A stretch of 64,000 nt of DNA, from the NCBI GenBank assembly GCA_036005185.1, contig DASYQS010000050.1, positions 74,066 to 138,065 of the forward strand, read 5' to 3'. Every line of letters begins with the position of its first letter. Position 1 is the first letter of the stretch. Below are positions 46,702 to 53,612 of this stretch, in pieces. This DNA is from VBAU01 sp036005185. Its GTDB lineage: Bacteria > Bacteroidota > Bacteroidia > Chitinophagales > Chitinophagaceae. The notes beneath the pieces are model-generated. The model did not search any database. It had not been told where the DNA came from and saw only the letters and a list, made by a program, of their open reading frames with translations. The translations under genes and the position numbers were made by a program.

Positions 46702-48830
46702 TTTATTAAAATGAAGGTTTGTTTATTGTTATAGTTAATGGTTATCGTATAGATTTTTTCCGCAACAAAAAATTGAAAGGTGCTTGTTTCATCTGTATCC
46801 GTAATCAATTTAAGAGATTGAACTTTTCCTTTAAAGCCTGTTGTTGTTTCAGCCGTAGGGTCGGTGCTGCCATGCGATTCGATCAACGATACAAAAACAT
46901 GGTCTTTTACTTTGGGAGTTGATAGGATAAATCCTTTCTCATTTCGCAAATTAAAATTTGGATCATTGGCGCCTGCGGTTACAAATTGAATTTGTGTAGA
47001 TGAATCAGCGAGGAAGGTTGTGGTATAAAACCGCTGGTTTTGTAAAAAGGTGATAGAGGTGTTTCCTGTTGTTGAATTTCCTGTTGCATTCAACCAAATA
47101 TGCTGATAGCCGTAATCCTTTCCTAATGGTTCCAGCTTTTTTGTATTTGGCTGAACATTGAATGGTGTGTAAGTGATGTGTCCCTGATACCAATAGGGGA
47201 GATCATACTGATGCTCATTATCCGATTTGATCTTGAACACATCAATGATCAAAGGCTTTTCTAATTCTTTAATATTAGCGATGATTAAGGTTCTTGTGAG
47301 CTCAACTCCGGGATAAGCGTTGGTTTGTTTTGCAGAAACAACCTGCAAATTGCTGGAGGCTTTAAAATAGATCAGATCAGGATGCGATTCTTGTGCTTTA
47401 TCCAAATCGGCTTTGTAGTGAGAAGTTTGATCAACAACAACCGTATTATGCGCCACCGTTTGCTTGGCCCAAGTTTTATTTTCAGGCAAATAATCACCAC
47501 CGCTTTTGGTTTCAATATTCAGAAATCGTGCAGAGCCGTAATCAGAAAAAATCTCTGCCCCATGATCATAATATAAAAAATTAAGCCGGTCGAAATGGCC
47601 ATGACCCATGCCTTGTGCCGATGCCTTTAATAAAATGCATTGCTGATCTTTATTTTCGCCTGTTCTTAAAATGCCGAGACCTCCTTCATCGCCTTTATTA
47701 CCGTCGCTCACCCATAAAGATTGATAAGCAAATGGTTTTGCTTTTCCACTTGCAATATCTTCTGCCACTTGCAAACCGGCATCTGAAATAATTACCCGGC
47801 CTTGATGTTGGGCCACATCTAAAAGATCAGCACTGGCATGAATATCCGCATACGCGAGGTCAACCACATAAACCAACTCTTCCGATTCAAAAGTTTTATC
47901 TTTCAATGCATCATTGATCGGGAAAAAAGCACCGTTGGTATATGTTAATTGTAAAGCTGTTTGAATAGATTTTTTTAGAACCCCATTACTCCAATCAAAA
48001 ATTTTTAACTGGGGATTGTATTGATTGATGGTTTTTGCAAAAAGCAAAAAAGGTAATAAAGCGTAGCGTTGATAGTATGGTCCTTCGGTGTAATATCCAT
48101 CCGGCGAGAACAATTGGCTGACCTGTGCTAAAAAACCTGTTTTTCCATCTTTGTTTGAGCCTTTCAACGCTTTTTCTACCCATTCTTTTTTGTGAAGCAC
48201 ATAACCAGTCATTCCAACGGCTGCAACATCCCATGTTCCGTGATTATGGATGCGGTCAAAAGTTTCCAAGTTGTCATCCATCAAAAACTTTACGATCGGC
48301 ATGAATAAATGTTGTTCGATCGTATTTCGATCTTGCAGGGACAACTGATCATAAACGAGATCATAACCTTGTATCACATACACCTGCCACACACAATCGT
48401 TCAGGTTTTGCCAGAAAATTCTTCCGGCGGGGTTGCTGGATTTTTGTTTAGGATGCAGGGGCCAGCTTTCATATTGTGAGGCGTAATTCAGCAGAATATT
48501 TTTTACGAAGTCAGCATATTTTCTTTCCTTGGTCAACTGCCAACTAATCCCGCTTGCTAAAACGTATTGATAGTTTTTTTTGTGCTGTTCATGGGTAACT
48601 CCGCCACCTCCATCTTTCGGTATGGGAACATTGATCGGATTTTTTAGGGCTTCATCAGCCAGGGCTTTTACCTCGGCAAATGATTTTTTTAGAATGGGAT
48701 ATTGAGCAATCCCTTGAACGACTACGGAAACATTCTTTTTAGTGAGCATGATGGAAGGATGTTCCTGCGCATGCCCTGGCAAGAAAAAAATGAGAAGAGA
48801 AAAAGATGTAAAAAGAAATGGCTGTTTCAA
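46698..48830 (-). CDS. PL17 exolytic alginate (oligoalginate) lyase, TTG start
   Basis: A 710-residue secreted lyase: signal peptide (FFLPGHAQ, ~1-22), an (alpha/alpha) alginate_lyase domain (~30-330) and a heparinase II/III-like beta domain (~350-690). RIHNHGTWDV gives Asn196/His197 and GPYYQRYA gives Tyr253, the same relative spacing as Asn201/His202/Tyr258 of Alg17c; GHGHFDR and DYGSARF follow. It releases unsaturated monouronates from oligoalginates. The start is TTG at 48830: the signal peptide needs this start, there is no in-frame ATG upstream nearby, and the next ATG is at residue 28. The kdgF2 gene overlaps its stop codon. Confidence 0.92.
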   Translation of the reverse strand: MKQPFLFTSFSLLIFFLPGHAQEHPSIMLTKKNVSVVVQGIAQYPILKKSFAEVKALADEALKNPINVPIPKDGGGGVTHEQHKKNYQYVLASGISWQLTKERKYADFVKNILLNYASQYESWPLHPKQKSSNPAGRIFWQNLNDCVWQVYVIQGYDLVYDQLSLQDRNTIEQHLFMPIVKFLMDDNLETFDRIHNHGTWDVAAVGMTGYVLHKKEWVEKALKGSNKDGKTGFLAQVSQLFSPDGYYTEGPYYQRYALLPFLLFAKTINQYNPQLKIFDWSNGVLKKSIQTALQLTYTNGAFFPINDALKDKTFESEELVYVVDLAYADIHASADLLDVAQHQGRVIISDAGLQVAEDIASGKAKPFAYQSLWVSDGNKGDEGGLGILRTGENKDQQCILLKASAQGMGHGHFDRLNFLYYDHGAEIFSDYGSARFLNIETKSGGDYLPENKTWAKQTVAHNTVVVDQTSHYKADLDKAQESHPDLIYFKASSNLQVVSAKQTNAYPGVELTRTLIIANIKELEKPLIIDVFKIKSDNEHQYDLPYWYQGHITYTPFNVQPNTKKLEPLGKDYGYQHIWLNATGNSTTGNTSITFLQNQRFYTTTFLADSSTQIQFVTAGANDPNFNLRNEKGFILSTPKVKDHVFVSLIESHGSTDPTAETTTGFKGKVQSLKLITDTDETSTFQFFVAEKIYTITINYNNKQTFILIK

Positions 48831-48880
48831 GAGTAAAGAATGGGATGTAAAATAATTAAGATTTTGTTACTGCTGCCAGT

Positions 48881-48990
48881 TTTTACTTATGCAATTTCTT
48901 GTTCCGAAAATAATTCATTTTTCAAGATAAAAATTGAACAAGCTAAATAGAATTCGCCAGTGCAAAAAAGTAAATAGTGTTTGTTGGTGG
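48881..48990 (-). repeat. Degenerate attC-like site of cassette B
   Basis: On the minus strand, R-box CCACCAAC (48990-48983) is followed by TATTTACTTTTTTGCA (48976-48961), a ~65-nt loop, and the near-complement TGCATAAGTAAAAA (48894-48881). The second R-box (GTT...) is not clear. The loop is ~85-90% identical to 50295-50356. The arrangement is that of an integron attC with one end eroded. Confidence 0.45.
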
Positions 48991-49670
48991 CAACCTATTA
49001 TCCAGCAAGTCTTACTTGCCTAAATTTAATTTGCCCATTGTTTAAAATGTCAAAGTAATAAGCTACACTATACTCCCCAGGGTCTTCAATCTCTTTTCCA
49101 TCCCTATCTTTAACTTTTACAGGTGTGTTAGATGCTAAATTTAAGATTAGCGTATTCTGTTTTTTATCGAAAGCTGCATATATTTTATACGTTGTGTTTC
49201 CCTCTTCAAGTTCAATGGTTGTAAACTCGCCGTCTTTATTCAATTCTTCCGTTTTTATTTTGAGAATGCTCTTAATAAATGTTTTTGGGAATATCTTGCT
49301 GTAATATTTATCAAAATCTGCCTCTGTAAATGGTTTGATCTTATCAGACAAAAGATTTAATGAAGAATCACTTCCCTCATGCGCTAAATACCAAATTTCA
49401 TTATTTTCGTTCATGATTGGAAAATCGATAAACTGCTTTACTTTGGCTCTGTCATTTTGATAAACGGCATTTCTAAAAACCCGAAAACTATCTATCCAAC
49501 TAGTATTATCAGTTTGTTGCGGAGCTTGAGTTTCTTTTAAACTGTCTTTGTGAACAGTAACTTCTTTAGAATTGTTGTCACTACTTGCGTTGCAAGAAAT
49601 AATGATAAGGGTTAAAAGTAAAAGATGTGGTTTTCGCATATTAAATTGTCAAAATCAGATTTCCACCAAC
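48991..49670 (-). mobile_element. Integron-type gene cassette B (lipoprotein cargo)
   Basis: On the minus strand the segment starts with GTTGGTGG (49670-49663), 24 bp before the ATG, and is followed by the exact complement CCACCAAC (48990-48983) 7 bp after the stop. In integron cassettes the first bases are complementary to the R' box at the end of the same cassette, because they form one attC in the circular form. This is that pattern. One promoterless ORF fills it. No integrase is in the window. Confidence 0.5.
48998..49639 (-). CDS. Hypothetical lipoprotein (cassette B cargo)
   Basis: A 213-residue lipoprotein (LIIISCNASS, Cys16), with a polar Ser/Thr/Gln linker (~17-47) and one ~150-residue alpha+beta domain: SFRVFRNAVYQNDRAKVKQF, FDKYYSKIFPKTFIKSILKI, EGNTTYKIYAAFDKK and AYYFDILNNGQIKFRQVRL. 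I recognise no named family with certainty; the pattern recalls small periplasmic NTF2-like domains. It lies within the segment bounded by complementary GTTGGTGG / CCACCAAC boxes. It has no functional link to the alginate genes to its left. Confidence 0.7.
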   Translation of the reverse strand: MRKPHLLLLTLIIISCNASSDNNSKEVTVHKDSLKETQAPQQTDNTSWIDSFRVFRNAVYQNDRAKVKQFIDFPIMNENNEIWYLAHEGSDSSLNLLSDKIKPFTEADFDKYYSKIFPKTFIKSILKIKTEELNKDGEFTTIELEEGNTTYKIYAAFDKKQNTLILNLASNTPVKVKDRDGKEIEDPGEYSVAYYFDILNNGQIKFRQVRLAG

Positions 49671-49824
49671 GTTCACAGCTTTGCGAAGGTTGGGAAATAG
49701 AATTCCTGTCGTTTGCTTGGCTTTAAATTTGTCTTATAACGGCCAAATTACAAAAGATCGTTAGAATTGTTGAAGCTGATGGGCATATTCATCAGCCCAA
49801 CTCTTGCAAAGCCGATTGTTAGCT
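49664..49824 (-). repeat. attC-like recombination site between two cassettes
   Basis: Read on the minus strand: R' AGCTAAC (49824-49818), short spacer, L-box GCTTTGCAAGAGTTGGG (49812-49796), a ~100-nt loop with its own CTGATG...CATCAG hairpin, the complementary L-box CCCAACCTTCGCAAAGC (49694-49678), short spacer, R'' GTTGGTG (49670-49664). The L boxes pair at 14 of 17 positions. Total length is 161 nt, slightly long for attC. This is the signature fold of an integron recombination site. Confidence 0.6.
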
Positions 49825-50283
49825 GGCATTTTTACTGTTCTTCTGGATCAAGTATCAACGGAATTTGATAAATCATTGCCACATTCTTATTGTCACACTT
49901 AGCCGGTGTCCATTTAAAAGATTTAACAATATCAAGCATTTGTTGCCCTACTTTATTTGTTTTGTCTTTAATTACTCTGCAACCTTTAATACTTCCATCT
50001 GTGTCAACGATGAAAGCAACAATGACCTTTGACTCATAATTCTCGGTATCTATTGTAAGGTCAGTGATTATATTTTTTTCAATTTTTTTTCTTAACGCAG
50101 CATCTCCACCTTCATTTTTTGGTTCTACATCAGCCGCAACATAAACCAATTGTTTTGTCAAGCTGTCTACTTCTGTCCTACATGGTTTATTGTGGTTTGA
50201 AACTTGTCCAAATGAATAGACGGGCTGTGTCAAAAGTAGCATTGATACTATTGAGAAGAGTGTCCACATAAATGCCAGCTAAC
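49671..50283 (-). mobile_element. Integron-type gene cassette A (TonB_C-like cargo)
   Basis: On the minus strand the segment begins GTTAGCTGGCATTT (50283-50270) directly before the ATG and, directly after the stop, carries the perfect 14-nt complement AAATGCCAGCTAAC (49831-49818), which is also the R' end of the attC-like site. The gene fills the space between them with no room for a promoter, as in integron cassettes. The upstream attC partner (50284-50356) shares its loop with the site at 48881-48990. Confidence 0.55.
49832..50269 (-). CDS. TonB C-terminal-domain-like secreted protein (cassette A cargo)
   Basis: A 145-residue protein with a signal peptide (~1-21, QPVYSFGQ) and, from about residue 60, a TonB_C-like domain: KVIVAFIVDTDGSIKGCRVI, QQMLDIVKSFKWTPAKCD and a final beta strand VAMIYQIPLIL. 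Classical TonB has an inner-membrane anchor and Pro-rich spacer; here the spacer is short and a cleavable signal is more likely, so it may be a periplasmic TonB_C module rather than an energy transducer. The paired cysteines (GCRV, AKCD) could form a disulfide. It is the cargo of cassette A. Confidence 0.75.
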   Translation of the reverse strand: MWTLFSIVSMLLLTQPVYSFGQVSNHNKPCRTEVDSLTKQLVYVAADVEPKNEGGDAALRKKIEKNIITDLTIDTENYESKVIVAFIVDTDGSIKGCRVIKDKTNKVGQQMLDIVKSFKWTPAKCDNKNVAMIYQIPLILDPEEQ

Positions 50284-50606
50284 GTTTGCGTTACGCAATT
50301 TCTAGTTTCGAAAATAATTCATTTTCAAATTAAAATTGAACAAGCTGGATAGAATTACCGAACGTATAATTGTGTGACCACTTCGACAATCCCTCGACAA
50401 GCTCAGGATGACATTGCTCAGGTAAACTGCGACGCAATTGCTCAGTAATGAACAGAACCCTGAATGGAGCGTCGCAACCGAAGTTAAATAGTAGTACGGC
50501 TACTGGCTAAATAATCATTTATCAATGATGGGGAGATTGCTTCGCACTCTTCCACCTCCTCCTTCCACCTACAGTGTCGGAGTCGGTGCAAGTGTCCTCG
50601 CAGGAG
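50270..50606. other. Intergenic region with attC-derived and dispersed repeats
   Basis: No gene in 337 bp. Bases 50284-50356 are the remains of the attC-like site upstream of cassette A: TGCGTTACGCA, then a loop ~85-90% identical to 48891-48954. Around 50390-50420 there is a segment with CGACAAGCTCAGGATGACA, a motif often dispersed in bacterial genomes. The rest is unremarkable. Confidence 0.5.
50295..50356. repeat. Direct repeat copy 2 (attC loop), pairing with 48891-48954
   Basis: GCAATTTC...TTCGAAAATAATTCATTTT...AAAATTGAACAAGCT...ATAGAATT is shared with 48891-48954 in the same orientation, with only a few mismatches and small gaps. The two copies flank the two-cassette segment, so recombination between them could delete or insert it. 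Confidence 0.7.
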
Positions 50607-51854
50607 TTACTTTTTCACACTCACTCTCCAAATAACATTGGCGCCGTCATCGGCCACAAGCATGGAGCCATCTTCTAAAACAATTACTCCTACCGGACGG
50701 CCATAAACTTCATTCTTGCTTTCATCAGCAATAAAGCCGGTGAGAAAATCTTCGGGCTGGCCTGGCTTTCCATTTGCAAAAGGAACAAACACCACTTTGT
50801 ATCCAACAAATGAAGAACGGTTCCATGAGCCATGCTGGCCTATGAATGCGCCACCTTGATATTTTTTAGGGAAAGTTGTTTTTGTATAAAAAGCTAATCC
50901 AAGTGAAGCGGTATGCGAACCCAAATTCACATCAGGCACAATTGTTTTTTGCACCAGATCGGGGCGCTCGCCATTCATTCGCGGATCAGCGTGAGGTCCG
51001 TAATAGGCATAGGGCCATCCATAAAAACCACCGTCCTTTACTGAGGTTAAATAATCTGGCACAAGATCATCACCCAAATTATCACGTTCATTCACCGCTG
51101 TCCACAAAGTTTTTGTTACAGGCTCCCAAGCAAGACCAACAGGATTGCGAATGCCACTGGCAAAAATTCTTTCGCCGGTTCCATCAGGATTTATTTCTAA
51201 AATATCGGCTCTTCTTTTTTCATTGTCAATTCCATGCTCGGCTACGTTGCTGCCGGAACCTACGGTAACATAAATTTTTGATCCGTCGGCATTCGGCAAA
51301 AGATTTCTTGTCCAGTGATTGTTGTAACCGCCCGCGGGCAAGTCAAGAATTTTCTCTCCCTTGTCTGTTATTTCCAACTGCCCAGGCTTGTAAGGATAGC
51401 AATACACACCATCCGTGTTGCCCACATAAAACCAACCATTGAGCACTAGCATGCCCAATGGCTGATTAAGGTCTTTCATAAACGTTTGGTGCAGGTCGGG
51501 TGTGCCATCGTGGTTAGTATCGCGAAAAATGATGATGTCGTTGGGACTGGTCTTTCGATTGGTCCTCGATTCGGATACAAGAATATCGCCGTTGGGTGTT
51601 ACATAAAACCATCTTGGGCTGTTTAGCTTGTCAGCAAACTTTGTTACTACAAAACCTTCGGGAGCAGTAGGCGTTTTTCCTTCGAGCCAGCCAATTACCT
51701 TGCTGCTTTTTCTTACGGCGGGTGTAGCGAAAGGCTCCGGTAAGTCAACGTCCTTAGATTTATTTTCTTTTTTTGCGCTTGTTTTCTGCGCAGAACAATC
51801 AGCAGCAATAAGGACTAAACATGTAAAAAGAAAAATGGATCTAATTTGTTTCAT
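50607..51854 (-). CDS. Sorbosone/glucose dehydrogenase-like beta-propeller (PQQ-type) protein
   Basis: A 415-residue secreted six-bladed beta-propeller of the glucose/L-sorbosone dehydrogenase superfamily. The signal peptide ends CSAQ near residue 23; an atypical IAADC precedes it. Family segments are SPRWFYVTPNGDILVSES, NQPLGMLVLNGWFYVGNTDG, HWTRNLLPNADGSKIYVTVG, GIRNPVGLAWEP, GGFYGWPYAYYG and GQHGSWNRSSFVGYKVVF. Characterised members oxidise sugars or aldonates with PQQ; here there is no CxxCH haem motif, and PQQ binding is inferred only. An in-frame TTG exists at 51875, but ATG 51854 starts the signal peptide. Confidence 0.83.
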   Translation of the reverse strand: MKQIRSIFLFTCLVLIAADCSAQKTSAKKENKSKDVDLPEPFATPAVRKSSKVIGWLEGKTPTAPEGFVVTKFADKLNSPRWFYVTPNGDILVSESRTNRKTSPNDIIIFRDTNHDGTPDLHQTFMKDLNQPLGMLVLNGWFYVGNTDGVYCYPYKPGQLEITDKGEKILDLPAGGYNNHWTRNLLPNADGSKIYVTVGSGSNVAEHGIDNEKRRADILEINPDGTGERIFASGIRNPVGLAWEPVTKTLWTAVNERDNLGDDLVPDYLTSVKDGGFYGWPYAYYGPHADPRMNGERPDLVQKTIVPDVNLGSHTASLGLAFYTKTTFPKKYQGGAFIGQHGSWNRSSFVGYKVVFVPFANGKPGQPEDFLTGFIADESKNEVYGRPVGVIVLEDGSMLVADDGANVIWRVSVKK

Positions 51855-51899
51855 TTTAAAAGACGATTTTGACAAAAAGATATTCAGAACTTGCTTGAG

Positions 51900-52082
51900 A
51901 CCTCATCCTCTATCTCCTTCTCCAAAGGAGAAGGAGCGGTGCTTCGTTGCAAATCCAAGCTTTTAATTCTACCACATTATCTTAAATTTTATTTTCGACA
52001 TTTTTGAAAAGCATATTCTTTTTGGTTTTCAAAAAGCGAGGGCTGTGTATTGTTCCTCTCCTTTGGAGAGGCTAGGTGAGGT
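51900..52082. repeat. Intergenic repeat element, copy 1
   Basis: A 183-bp element starting ACCTCATCCTC and ending CTAGGTGAGG (complementary ends). Near its left end is a strong hairpin CTCCTTCTCC-AAA-GGAGAAGGAG (51914-51936). A second copy lies at 53421-53612. The copies flank a GH105 gene. Confidence 0.7.
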
Positions 52083-52092
52083 ATTTCATCAC

Positions 52093-53307
52093 TCATTTCT
52101 TTGCCCTTATCATTTCAACTCCAGCCAACAGCACCGCGCCTAACCCATGCGTATCATTCAACTCTTTCGGACGATTATAATAGAATGCAATATTGTCCCC
52201 AATGTTCGTGCCGATGCAAACATCTTGTAACTGACCATCAGCTGTGATCTTTGTGCTTAAACCCTTCCACCCATCCTCAGCAATGGTTAAATAGCTTTTG
52301 TTGATCCAACCTTCATTCACCGCTCTTGCGACGGTGTAAGTGAACATAGCCGTTACCGAAGATTCCAAATAGGAATCAGGTTTATCGATTACCTGATGCC
52401 ACAGGCCTGAAAGATCCTGATAGCGTGAAAAACCCACGATCTGTTTCAATAATAGATTGATCATGTGCTGACGTTTGGGATGATTGGCCGGCAGATTATT
52501 CAACAACTGTACCTGCGCCATGGCGATCCAACCATTGCAACGCCCCCAGTGCGCCACTCCATTCATCTGCACATCGCTATACCAGCAATGAAAAAATAAT
52601 CCGGTAAGCGTATCATACAGGTAGCGATGAAAATTTTCAACTTGCTTGATGGCATCATCAAAATATTTATTGTCGCCGGTGAGCTTGCCCATGCGAGCTA
52701 AAAAAGGAACGGACATGTACAAGTCATCGGCCCAAAGTGTAGCATTACGCGGCTGCGGACGGGCAAGGGTTCCATCAGGCAGTCGCAATTGTTTGTTGAG
52801 AATATAATCGGCAGCACGATCCAAATAAGCACGATATTCTTTTTTGTTAGCGATTGCATTCACATCTGTAAGACCTGCAGCCATGGAACCGCAAGCATCT
52901 AAATTTCCCATGCTATAAAAAGCCCCCCATTCTACACCACGTGTTTTGGCATCATACATCTTTTTAAAATAGTCAAGGTTGCTAAAGATGAAATCAAAAT
53001 TGCGCAGGGAGTAATCCAAATATTTTTTATCATTCAAAATTTTACTCAATTCCATCATGCCCACCGTGAGCACGCCATTTACATAAGCCCATTTGTTGTA
53101 ACGGCTTTCAGCTTTCACGCTGTTCGATGTATCTCTTCCTTTGGTGCTTTCAAATTTTTCGCCGGTGGCATTATTTACAAACCGAAAACTAGTGCTGTCG
53201 ATCACACGGTTTGCAATCCTCCTCACCAGTTCTTCTGTAGTTGGTTTTGTTTGCGCAGAAATGGAGGCGGAGGCAAACAATAAGAGAAAGAAGAAGCAGC
53301 GTTTCAT
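52093..53307 (-). CDS. GH105 unsaturated rhamnogalacturonyl hydrolase
   Basis: A 404-residue secreted (alpha/alpha)6-barrel enzyme. ATG 53307 is chosen because a signal peptide (FASASISAQ) follows; the frame is open further upstream into the repeat but lacks features. Family marks are ATLWADDLYMSVPFLARM (general acid in Asp194/195), FFHCWYSDVQMNGVAHWGRC followed by NGWIAMAQ, and SGLWHQVIDKPDSYLESSVT. It removes unsaturated uronates from lyase products and is a paralogue of 28202-29344, though without the lipobox. Both flanks carry copies of the same intergenic repeat, so it may have been acquired or moved as a unit. Confidence 0.88.
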   Translation of the reverse strand: MKRCFFFLLLFASASISAQTKPTTEELVRRIANRVIDSTSFRFVNNATGEKFESTKGRDTSNSVKAESRYNKWAYVNGVLTVGMMELSKILNDKKYLDYSLRNFDFIFSNLDYFKKMYDAKTRGVEWGAFYSMGNLDACGSMAAGLTDVNAIANKKEYRAYLDRAADYILNKQLRLPDGTLARPQPRNATLWADDLYMSVPFLARMGKLTGDNKYFDDAIKQVENFHRYLYDTLTGLFFHCWYSDVQMNGVAHWGRCNGWIAMAQVQLLNNLPANHPKRQHMINLLLKQIVGFSRYQDLSGLWHQVIDKPDSYLESSVTAMFTYTVARAVNEGWINKSYLTIAEDGWKGLSTKITADGQLQDVCIGTNIGDNIAFYYNRPKELNDTHGLGAVLLAGVEMIRAKK

Positions 53308-53612
53308 GTTGGTTGTTTTATTTTTTATGTACTTAGCTTTTATAATTCTACTCAGCATTGGTTGCCTGCCTCCCGGTAGGTAGGCGTCGCACTCTTGTAC
53401 ACCTGTCCCACTATTCAGCAACCTCATCCACCAACTCCTTCTCCGAAGGGGAAGGAGCGGTACTTTATTCCAATGCCAAGCTTTTTGAACTACCACACGG
53501 GCAATAGAATAATTTTTGAACATGGTTATATAGATTATATGTTAGTGTTCAAGTTGATTTTGTTTCTATTGCCTGGCTCTCTTTCCTTAGTAGAGGGATT
53601 GAGGGTGAGGCT
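53308..53612. other. Intergenic region with repeat copy 2
   Basis: This 305-bp gap has no gene. Bases 53308-53420 hold the GH105 upstream region, including a short GC-rich segment CCTGCCTCCCGGTAGGTAGG. The rest is the repeat element. Confidence 0.5.
53421..53612. repeat. Intergenic repeat element, copy 2
   Basis: A 192-bp element homologous to 51900-52082. It has the same ACCTCATCC start, hairpin CTCCTTCTCC-GAA-GGGGAAGGAG (53435-53457), the shared AGCGGT...CCAAGCTTTT stretch, and a GAGGGTGAGG end. The interior has diverged more than the ends. Confidence 0.7.

Noticed and set aside
46986..48838. Frames opposite the PL17 gene
   Set aside because: PL17 has intact catalytic residues and length; the opposite frames are short and featureless.
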